Below are positions 1 to 9,745 of a stretch of DNA of 64,000 nt, piece by piece (position 1 is the stretch's first letter; every line of letters begins with the position of its first letter). The notes beneath the pieces are model-generated. The model was not told the origin of the DNA. It saw nothing but the letters and a program-made list of their open reading frames with translations, and searched no databases. The DNA is from Moraxella ovis (GTDB lineage Bacteria > Pseudomonadota > Gammaproteobacteria > Pseudomonadales > Moraxellaceae). Position numbers and translations under genes: made by a program. The stretch covers positions 806,001 to 870,000 of the forward strand of contig NZ_UGPW01000001.1 of NCBI RefSeq assembly GCF_900453105.1, in the 5' to 3' direction.

Positions 1-1038
1 CAAAAAGAACAAATCAGCAAACACACGCCAAGTGCCATCCATGTCCATTAGCGCACTGATGCCGTAAGGGGTGCTTGGTGCTTGAATGGTGATGCTTGAT
101 AATGACAGATATAGGTCGATGGCAAATACGCTAAGACCTAGAATACCGATGGGTAGCAGCTTTAGGCTGACTTGGTTTTTGGTTAGGGTTTTGCATAGCA
201 GTGAACCCAATGCCGTGCCCATCGAGAACAGCGTGAGCAATAAGATAACCACTGACTCATCGCCATGAAGGATGACTTTGCTAAATTCAGGCGTCTGAGT
301 TAAGAAGGTTGCACCATAAAACCAAAACCAACTATTACTAATAATCACAAAGAACAGCAAGGGCAAGCTGTATAAATATTTAATAATATCAAAGCTGGTA
401 CTAAAGATGTTCCAATTAATCGCTAAGTCTTTGGCTTGCGGGGTAGTCTTTGGTAGGTGTCGTGAGGCGATGTAACCAAGGATTGCCACAAAGAGTGTCG
501 ATACGATGAGCCATAAGGTTGAATGATCAAGCTGCGTTAGCACGCCGGCCGCCATCATACCGGTTAAGATGGCAAGGCTGGTACCGGTTTGGAATAAGCC
601 ATTGGCGCCGACCAGCTCATCTTTGCGCATGGCTTCTGGCAGATAGCCGTATTTGATGGGCCCAAAAAAAGTCGATTGTGTTCCCATCAGGAATAACGCC
701 ACGAATAACAACCAATAAAGCTCAAACCAAAACCCAATCGCCGCCAACGCCATGATGCAGATTTCTAGCAGTTTGACGCCTTGAGTGAGTTTGGATTTTT
801 CATATTTGTCCGCAATTTGTCCCGCCAACGCCGAGAATAGGAAGTATGGCAAAATAAACAGCAATGCCGCCAAATTATTCAGCAGGCTAATCTCCATGCC
901 CATCTTGGCAGCCGCGACATAAGTCAAAATTAAAATCAATGCCTGCTTAAAAACGTTATCGTTAAATGCGCCCAAAAACTGCGTAAAAAACATGGCGCTA
1001 AAACGGCGATGCTTAAATAGAGAAAATTGCGAAGCCAT
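1..1038 (-). CDS. LplT-like MFS transporter, 3' end outside window (partial)
   Basis: The reading frame opens with ATG at 1036-1038 on the minus strand and stays open to base 1, giving 346 residues of a truncated protein. The N-terminus carries FFTQFLGAFNDNVFKQ, the signature of the lysophospholipid flippase LplT and of the transporter half of LplT-acyltransferase fusions. Many hydrophobic segments follow, and a loop motif FFGPIKYGYLPE near residue 120 is also typical of this MFS branch. In the family the protein moves lysophospholipids across the inner membrane for re-acylation. Relatives often continue into PlsC and AMP-ligase domains, and the window edge hides whether this one does. It is divergent from tamA. 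No strong ribosome binding site is seen. Confidence 0.8.
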   Translation of the reverse strand, partial: MASQFSLFKHRRFSAMFFTQFLGAFNDNVFKQALILILTYVAAAKMGMEISLLNNLAALLFILPYFLFSALAGQIADKYEKSKLTQGVKLLEICIMALAAIGFWFELYWLLFVALFLMGTQSTFFGPIKYGYLPEAMRKDELVGANGLFQTGTSLAILTGMMAAGVLTQLDHSTLWLIVSTLFVAILGYIASRHLPKTTPQAKDLAINWNIFSTSFDIIKYLYSLPLLFFVIISNSWFWFYGATFLTQTPEFSKVILHGDESVVILLLTLFSMGTALGSLLCKTLTKNQVSLKLLPIGILGLSVFAIDLYLSLSSITIQAPSTPYGISALMDMDGTWRVFADLFFL

Positions 1039-1181
1039 AGAATAAATGGTTGTTAATATTGATTGGTTTGTTATAATAGCAGGTATCTTTATTTTAAGCT
1101 TTAATTTTTAAGAAATTTTTACATCTTTTTGATGTCTATGGCGACAATAAAAAACCACGATTTCAAAATCAAAAGGGCTAC

Positions 1182-4028
1182 ATGATGGCGATGGCAAACA
1201 TCGGACGACCGAGCGTGAACCGCATAAAATCTGTGCGTACGGCAATATCTGTGTCAGTACTGATGGCATTGTCGTCTTATGCGTCGGCACAAGTTGCCAT
1301 CCTCGAACAACCAGCCAATCCAAATCAGGGCGCGAATACTAATGGTGTAGCAGTTAATGCATCAGATGAGCAATTGGGCAATCAATCCAATGACAAGTCT
1401 GCCGCACCGACTCTCATCGATCAAAAAACCATCGAATCTGCACAGCTTATCGCAGAAGTGCCACTCTATACACCCGCGCAAATTGAGGCAAGATTACAAG
1501 AGGCCAACCAGCAAAACACCCTGATGGTGCGGTCGTCAAATGTCGATCTGATCTCAAGAATTGATCAAGAAAGTACGCCAATGGGGCTTGATGTCACTGC
1601 CATCACTAAGATTCCAACGCCTGATACGCTGCGGACGCTAGGCATTAACGAGGAGGGTGAGCGCACCGGAGGCATCGACCCAACGGCATACATCCCAGAA
1701 TATGAATATGTCGAGAGCGATGGTGCTACCGAGGTGGTGGTTGAAGAGGAAGAAATCAAGCGCCCGAATGTCGCCAAACGTCTGTATAATCGACTGTTTA
1801 ATGACGGCGTAGAAGCAGTAGCACGAGTAGAGGCTGAGTTTTATCAAAATAATACGCCCATCATCAGCAATACTGAATCGCGTGCCAAAGTCACCAAAAT
1901 TAACAAGTCTACTCTAAAGCAAGAACCCTTTGCCAACATCAAGGCTGCACTAGAGGACATCACTGCTGAGAGTATTACAGACTTTAATAGCGCATTGCCG
2001 CGACTTCGTCAGACGGCGGATTCGGCAGCGCGTGCGGTAGGTTATTATGATGTGGACATGCAGATTACCAAGGTTGGTGCTGGCAAAGTTAATGTGATTA
2101 TTAACGACATTGGCGAGCCTGTACGTGTCGCAACTCAAGTGCTTGAAGTGCGCGGAGAGGGTGCTGATAACCCATCTTACCAAAAGGCGATGAACGATGC
2201 CAAGCTAAACCAAGATGAGATATTCCATCATGGTAATTACGAAGCGGCAAAATCGAGCGTCCTTGATGTGAGTGCTGAAGAGGGTTATTTTGATGGTAAA
2301 TGGCTGAATAATTCAGTCGATGTCATCTTGCCTGATAGCGTTGCCGATGTCAGCTTGGTCTATGACAGCGGCAAGCAATATGAATTTGACGAGGTGGTGT
2401 TTTTTACCTTTGATGATGAGACGGGTAAGCTGACCACTGATCCTGCCAAATTGCCCGTTAAATCAGAGCTACTAAAAAAACTTGTCACCTTTAATATGGG
2501 TGATGCCTATAACCGCACCGCTGTCCGTAATTTAAGTAATAATCTGCTCGCGACAGGATATTTTAATGCGGTGAATACTGAGCTGGTGCTGCCAAGCCCT
2601 GAACCTGCTAGTAACGAGGTCGCTTTTGAGAGTGCGGCGAGCAATTCTGACGATGCTGGTGAGATTGTCGATCTGGGCGATGGTGTAAGCATGGAAGTGA
2701 CGCCGATTGAATTTACCACTTCTGAGGTCATTCAAGATAAGCTTGCGCGCGTCACCCAAAAGGCTCAAAGGCTATACAGCATGCCCAATGATCGCCTGCT
2801 GGTGACTGACACCCGCAAAAAATCGCGCAGCATTCTAGGGCGCATCAGTGATGCGGTGAGTAGTGTGGCGAAGATGATTTTGCCTGATGAATCGGCGGAT
2901 GAATTAAACATTCCTGAAGATGTAGAATTGCCAGTGTTAGAAGGACGTAAGTCTCGGCAGGATGTCTATGCTGATAAGAAAGTGCCACTGTATATATTCG
3001 TGATGTCAGATAAACCAAGAGATGCGCAGATCGGTATGGGTTGGGGTTCTGATAGCGGTGTGCGACTCATTACCAAATTTGAGCATAATCTCATCAATAA
3101 AAGCGGCTACCAAGCAGGTGCAGACGTTCGTTTCTCGGAAAATAAAAAAGGTCTAAGCTTATACGCCACGAAGCCAATGAGCCATCCTTTAAATGATAAA
3201 TTGCGGGCCTTTTTGAGTTATGACCAAGAGAAGATTGGCGGCACCTTGGGCTTTGATCTAAGCACAAGAACGCTGCAACATGGCATCAGCCGCAATATCA
3301 TCAGAGAATCAGGCTGGAACAGAAGCTATTCATTGCGTTATCGCTTGGATGAGCTTGAGACGGGCGCACCTGTTGAATCTTGGGAAGATTTGCCGGTGCG
3401 ATTCATTGATGGTAAGCCAACCCAAGAAGCGCTGCTGGCGGGCTTTGCGATCAATAAAACAGTTGCGGATAATCTGGTAAATCCGATGCGAGGTTATCGT
3501 CAGAATTATTCGCTTGAGGTCGGTGCCAAAGGCGTGATCAGCGATACGAACATGGCAATCTTGCGCGCAGGCGTGGGCGGTGTCTATAGCTTTGGTGATA
3601 ATGCTTATGGTAAGGATCGCGCCCATCAAGTGATTGGTAGTCTCAATGCTGGCTATCTGTGGTCGGATAATTTTGATGATGTGCCATATAAGCTGCGTTT
3701 CTTCGCTGGCGGCGATCAGAGCATTCGCGGCTATAATTATGAAAGTCTATCCCCCATCTCAGATAAAGGCTATCTGACAGGCGGGCAGGCACTGGCTGTG
3801 GTAAGTGGTGAATATAACTACGAGGTACTCAATGGACTGCGTGTGGCAGCATTCGCGGATGTGGGTAACGCCTACGATAAAAACTTCAAGAACGAAACCA
3901 AAATCGGCGCAGGTCTTGGCATTCGATGGGCGTCACCGGTTGGGCAAGTGCGGGTTGATGTGGCGACAGGCGTCAAGGAAGAAGGGCGCCCGATTAAGCT
4001 GAATTTCTTTATCGGAACGCCATTTTGA
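1182..4028 (+). CDS. tamA: TamA-like Omp85 outer-membrane assembly protein, oversized
   Basis: This 948-residue protein has a signal peptide ending near residue 37 (ALSSYASAQ), POTRA-like repeats in roughly residues 240-470, and an Omp85 beta-barrel from about residue 600. It contains SIRGYNYESL, the barrel's VRGF-like loop, and ends in phenylalanine (FFIGTPF), as outer-membrane proteins usually do. tamB follows after 34 bases, the standard TamA/TamB pairing that inserts autotransporters and other barrels and supports lipid traffic to the outer membrane. TamA is usually near 580 residues. Here about 200 extra residues precede the POTRAs, and an extra low-complexity block lies at roughly residues 475-595. 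Three in-frame ATGs (1182, 1185, 1191) make the exact start uncertain. Confidence 0.88.
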   Translation: MMAMANIGRPSVNRIKSVRTAISVSVLMALSSYASAQVAILEQPANPNQGANTNGVAVNASDEQLGNQSNDKSAAPTLIDQKTIESAQLIAEVPLYTPAQIEARLQEANQQNTLMVRSSNVDLISRIDQESTPMGLDVTAITKIPTPDTLRTLGINEEGERTGGIDPTAYIPEYEYVESDGATEVVVEEEEIKRPNVAKRLYNRLFNDGVEAVARVEAEFYQNNTPIISNTESRAKVTKINKSTLKQEPFANIKAALEDITAESITDFNSALPRLRQTADSAARAVGYYDVDMQITKVGAGKVNVIINDIGEPVRVATQVLEVRGEGADNPSYQKAMNDAKLNQDEIFHHGNYEAAKSSVLDVSAEEGYFDGKWLNNSVDVILPDSVADVSLVYDSGKQYEFDEVVFFTFDDETGKLTTDPAKLPVKSELLKKLVTFNMGDAYNRTAVRNLSNNLLATGYFNAVNTELVLPSPEPASNEVAFESAASNSDDAGEIVDLGDGVSMEVTPIEFTTSEVIQDKLARVTQKAQRLYSMPNDRLLVTDTRKKSRSILGRISDAVSSVAKMILPDESADELNIPEDVELPVLEGRKSRQDVYADKKVPLYIFVMSDKPRDAQIGMGWGSDSGVRLITKFEHNLINKSGYQAGADVRFSENKKGLSLYATKPMSHPLNDKLRAFLSYDQEKIGGTLGFDLSTRTLQHGISRNIIRESGWNRSYSLRYRLDELETGAPVESWEDLPVRFIDGKPTQEALLAGFAINKTVADNLVNPMRGYRQNYSLEVGAKGVISDTNMAILRAGVGGVYSFGDNAYGKDRAHQVIGSLNAGYLWSDNFDDVPYKLRFFAGGDQSIRGYNYESLSPISDKGYLTGGQALAVVSGEYNYEVLNGLRVAAFADVGNAYDKNFKNETKIGAGLGIRWASPVGQVRVDVATGVKEEGRPIKLNFFIGTPF

Positions 4029-4062
4029 TGCATGGTTGAAAAACTAGGCGTCTTATGGTTTA

Positions 4063-7000
4063 ATGGCGCGTTATTTTGACATTTTTGATGATTTTGATAT
4101 GACTGACAAATCCAATCACAGCCCTGATGATCATAACGCCCAGCGCGCGCATGTGGCGGATTTGTCCACACCTAAAGAACCCGTCAGCGTGCTAGCACCA
4201 AAATCACCCAAGCCGCCAAAAAAACGCAGCTGGCTAGCGTATCTGTTTTATCTTGTTTTAACGCTTCTCGTCGTGCTTGCGTTATTGCTGGTATTGCTAT
4301 TTTATGCGATGGGCACGCAAGGGGGCACCAAGTTTTTATTAGAAAAAATCGCCTTAGAAACCGGCACACAGCTCAAATACTCAGAAGGGAATCTAAGAGA
4401 CGGCGTGTGGGTATCAGATGTCAAAATCGCCCAAGGCGAGAACATTGAGATCCAAGTCGATAAGGCGTATGTGCAGCTTGGTTGGCGCGCGGTGTTGGCG
4501 CGTCAAGTGCATCTGGTCAACAGCCAAATTGATACTTTAAACATCATCAATAAAAAACCACCCACTGGCGAGCCTTTTGATTATGCGACGATCGATTTGC
4601 CAGTGACGCTAAAGCTTGATAACATCAGTGCTAAGCAGATCATCTATAGCCAAGTCACCAAAAGCCCCATCTATCTGCACGACATCCATGTGCAAGATGG
4701 CACTTGGGCTGGCACGAAGATTAAGCTAAATGACGCCAAAATTCGATATGATGATGACGTTGCTGTCAGTCGCATCCATGGCGAAATCAATCTAACAGGC
4801 GACTATCCGCTCAATGCGACCGCCGATGTGGAAGTAACCGCTATCAAAAAAGCCTATTTCGGCGTGCTGCATGCCCAAGCATCAGGCACGCTAAAGCGTA
4901 CATTCGGTACATTAACTTCAAAGTATAACGAACGCGACATTCAGGGCGAATTTATCGCACAAGGATTGGATGAAAATTCACCGTTTAGCGCAAGGCTCAA
5001 TTTCGATGAAGTGGTGCTACCCTATGCCGACGAGCAGAACATCACCCTAAAAGACGGTACCATTACCGCTGATGGTGTGGTGAGTAATATCGAACTTCGC
5101 ATTAACACAGACCTTATCGCCAAAGACATCCCTTCGGGCAGATATCGCGGTCGTGGGGTGGTACGCGATGGTGGCATGGACATTCCGTATTTGCGTGCGG
5201 ACACGCCAAGCGGTGCCTTGACCGCCAAAGGCCGCATGGAGTGGTCGGATGAATTTGAGCTGCATGCGACATTAAGCGGTAATGGCTATAAAGTTCGTGA
5301 AGTCTTGCCGATTGAGTATCAAGATTACCAAGCGTACTTGCCTAAGACATTAACGGGCGATCTGGGCGTCACTTATTATTATCTAGATGATGACAATCAC
5401 ACGCGCTTTGAATTTGACCTGAATCAAAAAGACGGCGAAGAGATCCGCGCAACGCTGTCGCAATCACAGGATAATCCTAACTCGCCTTGGCTGATTCATG
5501 CTGATTGGCGCAATATTATTCGTGCTAATGTTCCGAATATAGATAATATTCATTCCACTCACGGCACGGCTGACATTCGCCTAGAAGAGGGGAGCACCTC
5601 CATCGATGCACGCGGTCACATTAAGCAGCTGTCTGTTGCACCGCAAGGTGATTATGTGGTGCAAGCGAACATCGAAAAAGGCGAGCGCATTCATCTAACT
5701 GACTTTAAATATGATGGCGTACTGGGTGATCTGTCGGGTGTGGGGCGTATTGATTTGGCAACTGCTCAAAAACCTTTGGCGTGGCAATTTGACCTTACGA
5801 CCAATAGGTTTATTCCGAATGCGTATTTTGACACACCTGACAAAACCCCATTTCAGGCGATCTCAGGGCATGTTACTGCCATGGGTAGAATGCGCAGCAA
5901 TCGTTCAAATCGCAAGCTAAACATTCACGACATCGACCTAAAACACACCGACCTGACAGCGACATTAGCGGATAACGAGACAGCATCTATCAAAGGCTTG
6001 GGCAATGCGCAAGTGCACTTGATGGGTAGTGATGTTAAATATTTTGATGCCAAATTCGACGGTGATGTCAATCAGAGCATGCTGCCACAAGTAGGGCTCG
6101 CCAAGGTGGATATCGAGGCGTCAGGTGATCTGAATCTAGTGACGATCAGTCGCTTGAATGTGGACACGACTTCTGGCAAGGCATTGGCGACTGGCAAGAT
6201 TGATTTGACCCAAGGCATTGGATGGGATGTGCGCGCTCGTCTTGATGAGATTGATACGAAGAATTTTGTCGGGGATAACGCCAACCTTATTGCTGTGATT
6301 ACGGGCGACTTGGTCACCAAAGGTCGCTATGACAATCAAAAACTATCAGATGTGACGGCGCAATTTGATGGCGAAGTCATCCATGATAAGCTGCCAAAAG
6401 GCGCGTTGTCTTTTGATGTGGTAGGTCAAGATGAGCGGTATGATGTGCGTTCATTTGACTACAAGGGCGATGCTGGGGGACTTCACGCAAACGGCTTTAT
6501 AGACATCTCACAAGGCTATACATGGGATGCGTCTGCCACCATGAACCGCTTTAATGTCGGTGCTTTTGTGCAGGATATGCCAAGCGACTTGACGGGCGGT
6601 TTTAGAGTGCGCGGGGATTGGCGTAAGCAGTCTCAGGCGGTAAATATAGATCAGCTGGATCTTAAAGGTACGCTTCGTGGTCAGTCATTTAGTGCAGAAG
6701 GTTCGCTGATTGCAGATTTGGCATTACCAAGCGATTTGAAAGCCTACATGAATCAAATCACTGCTCAAGCCCCGACCAATGTCGATGAATTGCTGGCTCT
6801 GCGCGGACAAATTGACAATAGCGCCCGTCAAACTCAAAGCATCATCAAAAAGCTTAGTGCTGATAATTTAAACATCCGCTTAGGCGATAATGCCTTGGCG
6901 ATTAATGGCGATAAATCAGAGCTGACCACCAGTGTGTCCATCACAGACCTAAGTCAAATCCTGCCAAATGCGCAAGGCGCGATTAAAGGCGGCGTGATCT

Positions 7001-9138
7001 TGATGGATGATGGTAATTCGCTGCCGACATTGTATGTGGATGTGGCAGCCGGTGGTGTTCGTATGGCTGATTTTGTCGCTCAGGAGGTGCGCGCCCTTGG
7101 TAAGATTGTCAATCTTGGCAATTCAGACAGTCAGCTGCTTGTTGATGTCAAAGACATCATCGCTCTGGGTCGTGTGATCCATTCAGCGCGTTTGGACTTC
7201 CGTGGTACAGAACAAAGCCATATCATGACCATCGACACGCAATCGCCTGATAATGCGGTGAATGCCAAGGTAGAGGGTGGTCTTGATCGGGCCAATGGTC
7301 GCTATCGTGGCATCCTTAGTGATGGCGCACTGCAGAGCGAGTTCGGCCTGCTTACCCAGCGTCAGCCGACAGAGTTTAGTTACGGCATTAGTGATAATAG
7401 CATTGCTTTGGCGGCGCATTGTTGGACAGCGACAGGGATGGATAATGCTGAACAAGGGTCACTTTGTCTACAAGACACCTTGCGCTATTCGGCTAATGGC
7501 GGTAATGTTAACTTGAGCGTTCAGAACCTAGACACGTCGGTATTCTCGGCGGTGTTACCTGATGACATTCATTGGCAATCTACCTTAAATGGCAGGGTGC
7601 AGGCGAATTGGCAGCAGGGCACAAACCCCACTGTTAATGCGGTGCTGTATTCGGATAATGGTCGCGTGGGATTGGATCAAGACGGCGCCTATGTTGAGAT
7701 GCCTTATGAGCGTGTCTCTGTCATCGCCCAAAGCGTTACCGAGGGGCTAAAACTACGCGCAGACATCGCAGGTTCAGCAGCGCGTGGTTATGCTGATGTG
7801 GTAATCGATGCATTTCAGGAGAATCAAAAGCCAATCTCAGGCGCATTGTTAATTAATGACATTAATCTTGCGGTATTAAGACCGTTTTTCCCGAATTTCC
7901 AAACCCTAACAGGTACGGCTAATATCGCAGGCGGTCTGGGCGGCACATTAAGCCGGCCGCTATTTTATGGTAATGCCGACCTAAATAATGGTGTTCTTGC
8001 GGTGGCAGGCGCGCCGATTAACCTAAGTAACATTAATGCTAACGCTCAGATTCGTGGCACAAATGCTGTCTTGACGGGTGATTTTACCGCAGGTCAGGGC
8101 GATGGCGAGCTGTCGGGCGAGTTTGATTGGTCTCAGACGTTGCAGGCGCGCCTTCGCATCTTTGGTGAGGATTTGGACGTGAGTCAGCCGCCACTAGTAA
8201 CGGCTAAGATGACGCCTGATATTGAAGTGATCGTTCGTCCTTTCGAAAAATATATTGACATCCAAGGCGTCATCTCTGTACCAAGCGCCATCATTCGCCC
8301 ACCTGAAGCGACGGCAGACATCGTGAGTGAGTCTGACGATGTTACGGTGTTGGATCGCCGTGCTGCAGGCAACATCGAGCAAGTATTGGCGGTAACCGCG
8401 CCTTGGAGTATTAATGCAGACATCGGTCTTGACTTGGGTGATGATGTGACTTTCCGTGGGCTAGGCGCGCGCCTACCATTGGCAGGCGCTCTTCATATTA
8501 CTCAGGCTGATCAAGGGGTGATGCAAGGATTGGGCGTGGTACAGGTGTCAGAGCGTACTACTATTGATGGCATTGGGCAGAATCTTGAGCTGAATTATGC
8601 GCAGATTCGTTTTAATGGCGATATTGCGAATCCTAGATTATCCATCGAAGCAGAAAAAGAAATCGAGAGTCAGACGGTCGGTGTGCGCATCAAGGGCACA
8701 GCCAATAATCCTGACATTACTGTATTTAATGATGCAGGCTTAACAGAGCATCAGGCCATGAACGCCATTGTGACAGGGCGCATCACCGAGTCGGCTGATA
8801 GTCAGATTTCAGAACAGGGATTCCGCTCGCAGGTCACCAATAACCTCGCTGCTGCAGGCTTGAATCTAGGCTTATCGGGTACTCGTAATATCACTAATCA
8901 GATCGGTCAGGCATTTGGTTTGGAGGGGCTTACCATCGATGCATCGGGTAATTCTGATGATACGAGCGTGAGCGTGACGGGATATATCAGCCCCGATCTA
9001 TACATCCGCTATGGCGTGGGTCTGTTCAATGCTGAATCTGAATTGTCCATGCGCTACCAGCTGACACGACGCATCTATATTGAGGCGGCGAGTGCGACTG
9101 AGAATACTGTCGATATGATTTATCGATGGAAGTTTTGA
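4063..9138 (+). CDS. tamB: TamB-like inner-membrane translocation/assembly subunit
   Basis: The protein has 1691 residues. A proline- and lysine-rich cytoplasmic stretch is followed by one membrane helix at about residues 52-80 (LFYLVLTLLVVLALLLVLLF). A very long repetitive beta-rich periplasmic region follows, ending in the conserved DUF490/TamB domain (last ~350 residues, finishing in YRWKF). In the family it forms a hydrophobic groove spanning the periplasm, partners TamA, and carries substrates or phospholipids to the outer membrane. The length is above the E. coli protein (about 1260) but usual for AsmA-like groove proteins in this lineage. A second ATG at 4099 would drop 12 residues; neither start has a strong Shine-Dalgarno sequence. 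Confidence 0.9.
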   Translation: MARYFDIFDDFDMTDKSNHSPDDHNAQRAHVADLSTPKEPVSVLAPKSPKPPKKRSWLAYLFYLVLTLLVVLALLLVLLFYAMGTQGGTKFLLEKIALETGTQLKYSEGNLRDGVWVSDVKIAQGENIEIQVDKAYVQLGWRAVLARQVHLVNSQIDTLNIINKKPPTGEPFDYATIDLPVTLKLDNISAKQIIYSQVTKSPIYLHDIHVQDGTWAGTKIKLNDAKIRYDDDVAVSRIHGEINLTGDYPLNATADVEVTAIKKAYFGVLHAQASGTLKRTFGTLTSKYNERDIQGEFIAQGLDENSPFSARLNFDEVVLPYADEQNITLKDGTITADGVVSNIELRINTDLIAKDIPSGRYRGRGVVRDGGMDIPYLRADTPSGALTAKGRMEWSDEFELHATLSGNGYKVREVLPIEYQDYQAYLPKTLTGDLGVTYYYLDDDNHTRFEFDLNQKDGEEIRATLSQSQDNPNSPWLIHADWRNIIRANVPNIDNIHSTHGTADIRLEEGSTSIDARGHIKQLSVAPQGDYVVQANIEKGERIHLTDFKYDGVLGDLSGVGRIDLATAQKPLAWQFDLTTNRFIPNAYFDTPDKTPFQAISGHVTAMGRMRSNRSNRKLNIHDIDLKHTDLTATLADNETASIKGLGNAQVHLMGSDVKYFDAKFDGDVNQSMLPQVGLAKVDIEASGDLNLVTISRLNVDTTSGKALATGKIDLTQGIGWDVRARLDEIDTKNFVGDNANLIAVITGDLVTKGRYDNQKLSDVTAQFDGEVIHDKLPKGALSFDVVGQDERYDVRSFDYKGDAGGLHANGFIDISQGYTWDASATMNRFNVGAFVQDMPSDLTGGFRVRGDWRKQSQAVNIDQLDLKGTLRGQSFSAEGSLIADLALPSDLKAYMNQITAQAPTNVDELLALRGQIDNSARQTQSIIKKLSADNLNIRLGDNALAINGDKSELTTSVSITDLSQILPNAQGAIKGGVILMDDGNSLPTLYVDVAAGGVRMADFVAQEVRALGKIVNLGNSDSQLLVDVKDIIALGRVIHSARLDFRGTEQSHIMTIDTQSPDNAVNAKVEGGLDRANGRYRGILSDGALQSEFGLLTQRQPTEFSYGISDNSIALAAHCWTATGMDNAEQGSLCLQDTLRYSANGGNVNLSVQNLDTSVFSAVLPDDIHWQSTLNGRVQANWQQGTNPTVNAVLYSDNGRVGLDQDGAYVEMPYERVSVIAQSVTEGLKLRADIAGSAARGYADVVIDAFQENQKPISGALLINDINLAVLRPFFPNFQTLTGTANIAGGLGGTLSRPLFYGNADLNNGVLAVAGAPINLSNINANAQIRGTNAVLTGDFTAGQGDGELSGEFDWSQTLQARLRIFGEDLDVSQPPLVTAKMTPDIEVIVRPFEKYIDIQGVISVPSAIIRPPEATADIVSESDDVTVLDRRAAGNIEQVLAVTAPWSINADIGLDLGDDVTFRGLGARLPLAGALHITQADQGVMQGLGVVQVSERTTIDGIGQNLELNYAQIRFNGDIANPRLSIEAEKEIESQTVGVRIKGTANNPDITVFNDAGLTEHQAMNAIVTGRITESADSQISEQGFRSQVTNNLAAAGLNLGLSGTRNITNQIGQAFGLEGLTIDASGNSDDTSVSVTGYISPDLYIRYGVGLFNAESELSMRYQLTRRIYIEAASATENTVDMIYRWKF

Positions 9139-9171
9139 TATAAAATAATCGCACGGATTGACTCAATCCAA

Positions 9172-9210
9172 AAACCAATAGCACCGCAAAATCTGCGGTG
9201 CTATTGGTTT
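9172..9210. terminator. Bidirectional hairpin between tamB and hemP
   Basis: A perfect 17-bp inverted repeat (arms 9172-9188 and 9194-9210) with a 5-base loop ends in TTT on each strand. It lies between the convergent tamB and hemP, so it can stop transcription from both sides. The U-tracts are short, so termination may be moderate. Confidence 0.75.
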
Positions 9211-9302
9211 GGAGAAATGCTCTTACTGTTTTTTGAATCCATTGCACCAAATGGCTGCGCAACGGATCATTATCTATTATTAAGTGTTAAACGATTACTG
9301 TA

Positions 9303-9470
9303 TTATTTGGTTAAAATGAGGCGATTGTTACGTGTCAGGCGCAGACGATATTCCTCACCTTGATGCTCAATGCGCACTTCCTTGGTCAGCGCGAACAGGT
9401 TCTGAGAGTGTAGGGTTGGAAGTCGAGTGGTTTCGCGGTTACTGAAGTAGCGAGCGATTGTCGTAGTCAT
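9303..9470 (-). CDS. hemP: Hemin uptake protein HemP
   Basis: This 55-residue protein ends in EYRLRLTRNNRLILTK, the hallmark C-terminus of the HemP family. HemP is a small cytoplasmic protein tied to haem acquisition; in several proteobacteria it activates or accompanies haem receptor expression. I place the start at ATG 9468-9470, because AAGGA lies 9 bases upstream. The longer frame from 9518 has no such site and adds an unrelated basic leader. The gene stands alone, with no haem receptor in view. A long leader (about 180 bases) separates it from a promoter overlapped by a Fur-like box, so iron repression is likely. Confidence 0.88.
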   Translation of the reverse strand: MTTTIARYFSNRETTRLPTLHSQNLFALTKEVRIEHQGEEYRLRLTRNNRLILTK

Positions 9471-9632
9471 GGCGGTTTTCCTTTTGGTTGGTGGGTTGCG
9501 GGTTTTTTCCCGAGCCACTTTTGGCTTAAACTGTGGACATAAAGCGCTTGATTAATTAAAATTAAATACTTAAACAGCGCAAAATGATAATTCATATAAG
9601 TTGTTTTAAACTTGCATCTGTTATTTATTTTT

Positions 9633-9687
9633 AAATAACAATAATTATCATTTGTTCTAATAATAGCAAATTTTTCAAAGATTGCAA
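9633..9687 (-). promoter_or_regulatory. hemP promoter with Fur-like box
   Basis: On the minus strand a TTGCAA -35 (9682-9687) and an extended TGC-TATTAT -10 (9660-9665) are separated by 16 bases. Immediately downstream, at 9633-9654, lies AATGATAATTATTGTT, which matches the Fur consensus GATAATGATAATCATTATC at about 13 of 16 aligned positions and would cover the transcription start. A second partial Fur-like word, ATGATAATTCAT, sits in the leader at 9584-9595. The arrangement suggests iron-dependent repression of hemP. Confidence 0.65.
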
Positions 9688-9745
9688 ATACTAATTGCAA
9701 AATTTGAGAATTTTTATCATATTTCTGACAAACGGTATAAAAATA

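Noticed and set aside
1565..1847. Antisense open frames inside tamA
   Set aside because: Low-complexity Ser/Thr shadows of a well-supported gene, with no ribosome sites.
9467..9700. Minus-strand frame upstream of hemP
   Set aside because: It covers the hemP promoter and leader and shows no protein-family features.
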